This document shows, in pieces, positions 61,337 through 64,000 of a stretch of 64,000 nucleotides of DNA. The position numbers and the translations under genes were made by a program. The first letter of the stretch is position 1; every line of letters starts with the position of its first letter. Under the pieces are notes generated by a model. The model did no database searches and was not told the origin of the DNA. It saw only the letters and a list, made by a program, of their open reading frames with translations. Origin of the DNA: a bacterium (GTDB taxonomy: Bacteria; Acidobacteriota; Thermoanaerobaculia; Multivoradales; J023); NCBI GenBank assembly GCA_024226315.1, contig JAAELT010000333.1, positions 62,001 to 126,000 on the forward strand, read 5' to 3'.

Positions 61337-64000
61337 ATGAAGAAGAAGGAAACCCACGAACGAGCCCGACTCAACGAGGGCCTCTGTCCCGACGAGTTCG
61401 AGCTGTGCGTACCCAGGGGTTGCACCCTCCTGGACAAGGACTGGCAGCATCTGGACACGTGGACGGAATACGTCGAGCAGCTGGCCGAGGAGCTGAAACT
61501 GCCGGTTCCGGACTGGGTGGGGGAATGCTGTTTCTCCTGTGACTGCAAGCCCGGTTGGGTGCTGCGCGGCGAGTTCGCGGTCGCTCACGCATGCCGAGTC
61601 CACGAGAAGATCCATCGCCAGATCCTCGGCCTCGAGCAGGTCAGCGCCGTCGACGTCGGTTTCGCGATCGGCGAGCGGCAGGCGAAATTCTGGGACTTCC
61701 TGGCGATCCGGATCCACGTCAATCGCAAGCTGCCGCCGGAGCTCCTGGTGCGGGCCGGCATCTCCAACCTCAGCAATCCGGCCTATGTGCTCGATGCGGA
61801 AGCGATCGCAAGCGCCCTGGCGGACGGATCTCGCCCTGGTGCGAAGCAGTACCCGGACTGTCGGGGGAGAGCCAGCTACAAGAAACTCACAGAGCTGCTG
61901 CGATACGAGCTGAAAAGCAAGAAGCAAACGAGGCGAAATGACAAAGCCCTGCTGCGCGAAGTTCGGAGGTACCCGATCAACGGAGTCCGTCGTGGCGACC
62001 TCAGTATTTTCTGTACTCCCGAGTTCTGCTCCAACAGCACTCTGGAAAACGTTCGGCTCTGCATCTGTGGTGTTCCGATCGACCTGATCAACGCGCTATA
62101 CAGCCCGTCCATCAACCATCCCGGCGGCGATGCCGACAGCGGAGTCTTCGCCGAGCCGATGCGGCGCACCAATCAGCTCGACAACGACGAGAACCTGCTC
62201 ATTAGTCGCGGCCGGGTCAACCCCCTCGTCGGCGGCGTCAGCATCGGCAGCGTGACAGGTCAGGCTGGCACCCTCGGAACGATCGTGTGGGATCGTGTGG
62301 ATGGAACTCCGTGCATCCTCAGCAACTGGCATGTCCTGGCTGCCACCGCGACCGCCCAGGTCGGCCAGCCGACCTACCAGCCGGCCTTGTTCGACGGCGG
62401 CACCGAGGAGGACGTCGTGGCGCATCTCAAGCGCTGGACGCTGGGCGAAGAGGGCGACGCGGCCATCGCGGAGCTCTCGGGCCGGCGCCACTATGCCTCC
62501 GGCGAGATCCTGGGTCTGTGGCACCCGATCTCCGGCTACGTTCCCCCGGAGCTGAATCTGGAGGTGCGCAAGTGGGGCCGAACCACAGGCTTCACCCAGG
62601 GCTTCATCGACGGGATCCACCTGGCGATCAACATCGACTACGGCGGCGGCGTGATCCGCTACTTCAAGAATCAATTTCACATCGCACCCCTCTACAGAAG
62701 CGAAGACGTCAGCCAGGTCGGCGACTCCGGGTCGTTGGTGTTCACCAGCCTTCGGCCCACCGACCTGCGGCAGAACCTCACGAAACTCTGTGATTGGTTG
62801 GACACCTGTTGTGCGGGAGGCAGTTGCGCATGCGGCGACGAGTCTTGCAAGGACTGCGACAAGGCCACCGCCCAGGGGAACGCAGCGGAATGTACGGTCG
62901 CCAACTGGTGTTGCGAAGACATGGGTGGCGCGATCAAAGCGGCAGCCGCGGCGTGGGAGTGTAGATGTGCCGACAAGTGCTGCAAGACTTTCTGGGTTGA
63001 GATGGTCGATGCGGTCGACGCATGGGCAGCAGACTCGTCGGAAAACGAACGATGGCCAGAGTTCCTCCGTAAAGTCCAGGCTGCGACCGAGGCCGTCGCC
63101 TCCGGAAAGTGTCGTTATAAGTGCCACAAGGAACTCAGTGGTACGCTTGAGGCGCTGGCTGTTCTGTGGCCCGCGCTGAGAAATCAGGCCGACGAGTGTT
63201 GCGGGAGGCTCTGTTGGGAGATCGCGATCGCTTGGTGTTTCTGGTTTTTTGTTTGCCCCCAGCGATGTACTGGGAATCACAGTGGGTTCTATCAAGCCCT
63301 CTGGGAGGTTACGTGTAGATTGCTCCTAGAGTGCGGAAAGCAAGATACTGCGATTCCTTGCGCCCACCTCTGCTGCCGGATCAAGCATGGTCGTGCTCGC
63401 TTGCGCAGGGAATGCGACAAGATCAGGATCTGTGCGCACTTCTGTGATCGAGTGGACGCGGTTCTCGAGGGTTGGATCGAGAGTCTGAAACAAGAAGAGG
63501 AGAGTCCCAGTGGTGTCTGCCGCCAGATCAAGGAAGCCGGCCCGAAGCTGATTGCCGAGTGTCTATGTGTTGTGGAGTGCTCGGATTACTGTTGTGTCCT
63601 CAAGAGCGCTTTCCGCAAACTGGTCGTCTGCAAAGGGAATGAAGAGCCTGGTGTCCTAATCGCCCTGATCAAGACGCAACGAGACAAGTTGCGGATGATT
63701 TGTGGATCGATCCGAGAATGCGCGGCCTTCTGCGTCAAGGCCATCGAGGTCTTTTCCTGTTGGTACCAGCGGTGCAGCGACATCGTCCTGTGCTCAGTGA
63801 TCCGTAAGGTTCTCGAGGAACAACAAAAAGCCAATGCCTGCAAGGATCCGATCAAGCTCATCGAGCTGGTCGAGAAAGAGCTGGCGGATTTCGAATGTCA
63901 CGAACATGCTGATCGCTTCGACCACACCATGCAAAGTCTCGATATCAAAGCGGCAAGCTCGGACGACTTCGACGTCTGCGACTTCGTCGAGATCTTGAAG
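61337..64000 (+). CDS. Trypsin-like (Nal1-type) protease with Cys-rich C-region, partial
   Basis: From ATG 61337, with AAGGAGG six bases upstream, the frame stays open for 888 codons to the window edge, so the 3' end is missing. There is no signal peptide (MKKKETHERARLNEG). Residues ~95-300 contain VSAVDVGFAIGERQ, KLPPELLVRAG and CGVPIDLINALYS, the pre-domain of Nal1-like proteases. The chymotrypsin-fold triad is complete: His332 in LSNWHVLAAT, Asp374 in EEGDAAIAEL and Ser464 in VGDSGSLVF. From ~480 onward about 46 cysteines occur, many as CC or CxC pairs (WLDTCCAGGSCACG; ADKCCKTFW; SDYCCVLKS). I know no described family with this tail. Confidence 0.85.
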   Translation, partial: MKKKETHERARLNEGLCPDEFELCVPRGCTLLDKDWQHLDTWTEYVEQLAEELKLPVPDWVGECCFSCDCKPGWVLRGEFAVAHACRVHEKIHRQILGLEQVSAVDVGFAIGERQAKFWDFLAIRIHVNRKLPPELLVRAGISNLSNPAYVLDAEAIASALADGSRPGAKQYPDCRGRASYKKLTELLRYELKSKKQTRRNDKALLREVRRYPINGVRRGDLSIFCTPEFCSNSTLENVRLCICGVPIDLINALYSPSINHPGGDADSGVFAEPMRRTNQLDNDENLLISRGRVNPLVGGVSIGSVTGQAGTLGTIVWDRVDGTPCILSNWHVLAATATAQVGQPTYQPALFDGGTEEDVVAHLKRWTLGEEGDAAIAELSGRRHYASGEILGLWHPISGYVPPELNLEVRKWGRTTGFTQGFIDGIHLAINIDYGGGVIRYFKNQFHIAPLYRSEDVSQVGDSGSLVFTSLRPTDLRQNLTKLCDWLDTCCAGGSCACGDESCKDCDKATAQGNAAECTVANWCCEDMGGAIKAAAAAWECRCADKCCKTFWVEMVDAVDAWAADSSENERWPEFLRKVQAATEAVASGKCRYKCHKELSGTLEALAVLWPALRNQADECCGRLCWEIAIAWCFWFFVCPQRCTGNHSGFYQALWEVTCRLLLECGKQDTAIPCAHLCCRIKHGRARLRRECDKIRICAHFCDRVDAVLEGWIESLKQEEESPSGVCRQIKEAGPKLIAECLCVVECSDYCCVLKSAFRKLVVCKGNEEPGVLIALIKTQRDKLRMICGSIRECAAFCVKAIEVFSCWYQRCSDIVLCSVIRKVLEEQQKANACKDPIKLIELVEKELADFECHEHADRFDHTMQSLDIKAASSDDFDVCDFVEILK

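Overview
The window is G+C-rich with long open frames throughout. Gene content suggests a chromosome of an Acidobacteriota-type bacterium (possibly Thermoanaerobaculia). The hints are a secreted hydrazine-synthase-alpha-like cytochrome ending in a DGFESGD tail, a GldA/GldF/GldG-type ABC operon with a DUF4340 protein, a small MKSAYELA-type coiled-coil protein, a Cys-rich secreted protein and an Entner-Doudoroff pathway. The taxon is an inference from these hints, not from a marker gene.

Layout. 1-2.3 kb: nucleotidyltransferase, a gutted polA remnant, an ECF sigma/anti-sigma pair and a cluster of DnaA-box-like sites. 2.3-16.7 kb: enoyl-CoA hydratase/isomerase, HzsA-related cytochrome, Cys-rich secreted protein, rsgA, an XRE-type regulator, a five-gene minus-strand operon (ABC ATPase, permease, GldG-like, DUF4340, TlpA-like), PhzF and an FHA protein. 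16.8-25.8 kb: a tripartite RND efflux operon, an M14 peptidase, an L,D-transpeptidase and a PilZ-like/NTF2-like membrane protein.

25.8-30.6 kb is a plastic zone. It holds a 42-bp tandem array, a helical protein of unknown function (called A here), a toxin-antitoxin module flanked by a ~597-bp direct repeat made from the end of A, a ~390-bp MITE-like element, and a second toxin-antitoxin module inserted at the start of sbcD with duplication of the sbcD 5' end. 30.6-42.9 kb returns to housekeeping: sbcD-sbcC, a metallophosphoesterase, recD2, a nucleoside phosphorylase and an eda-zwf-pgl cluster.

42.9-55 kb is an accessory region between eda and the divergent edd at 56.6 kb. It carries a Gabija-like pair (OLD-family nuclease plus UvrD-like helicase) of visibly lower G+C, three TIR-related genes (one broken, one pentapeptide-repeat fusion, one Mrr-nuclease fusion), a nuclease-like gene coupled to an orphan substrate-binding lipoprotein, a shortened Mrr-NB-ARC protein, gene remnants and the 3' half of tRNA-Thr(CGU). 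At 55.4 kb lies a paralogue (B) of the unknown protein A, again beside a 42-bp-period palindromic array of different sequence. The right end has edd, a VapBC-like pair, a GYD protein, a broken gene, a sigma factor and the start of a very large trypsin-like protease with a Cys-packed C-terminal region that runs off the window.

Together eda, zwf, pgl and edd give a complete oxidative Entner-Doudoroff route from glucose-6-phosphate to pyruvate and glyceraldehyde-3-phosphate. The most original leads are the A/B paralogues each beside a 42-bp palindromic array, the intracellular-looking Nal1-like protease with about 46 cysteines after its catalytic domain, the nuclease-like/substrate-binding-lipoprotein pair, and two independent toxin-antitoxin insertions flanked by duplicated host sequence.
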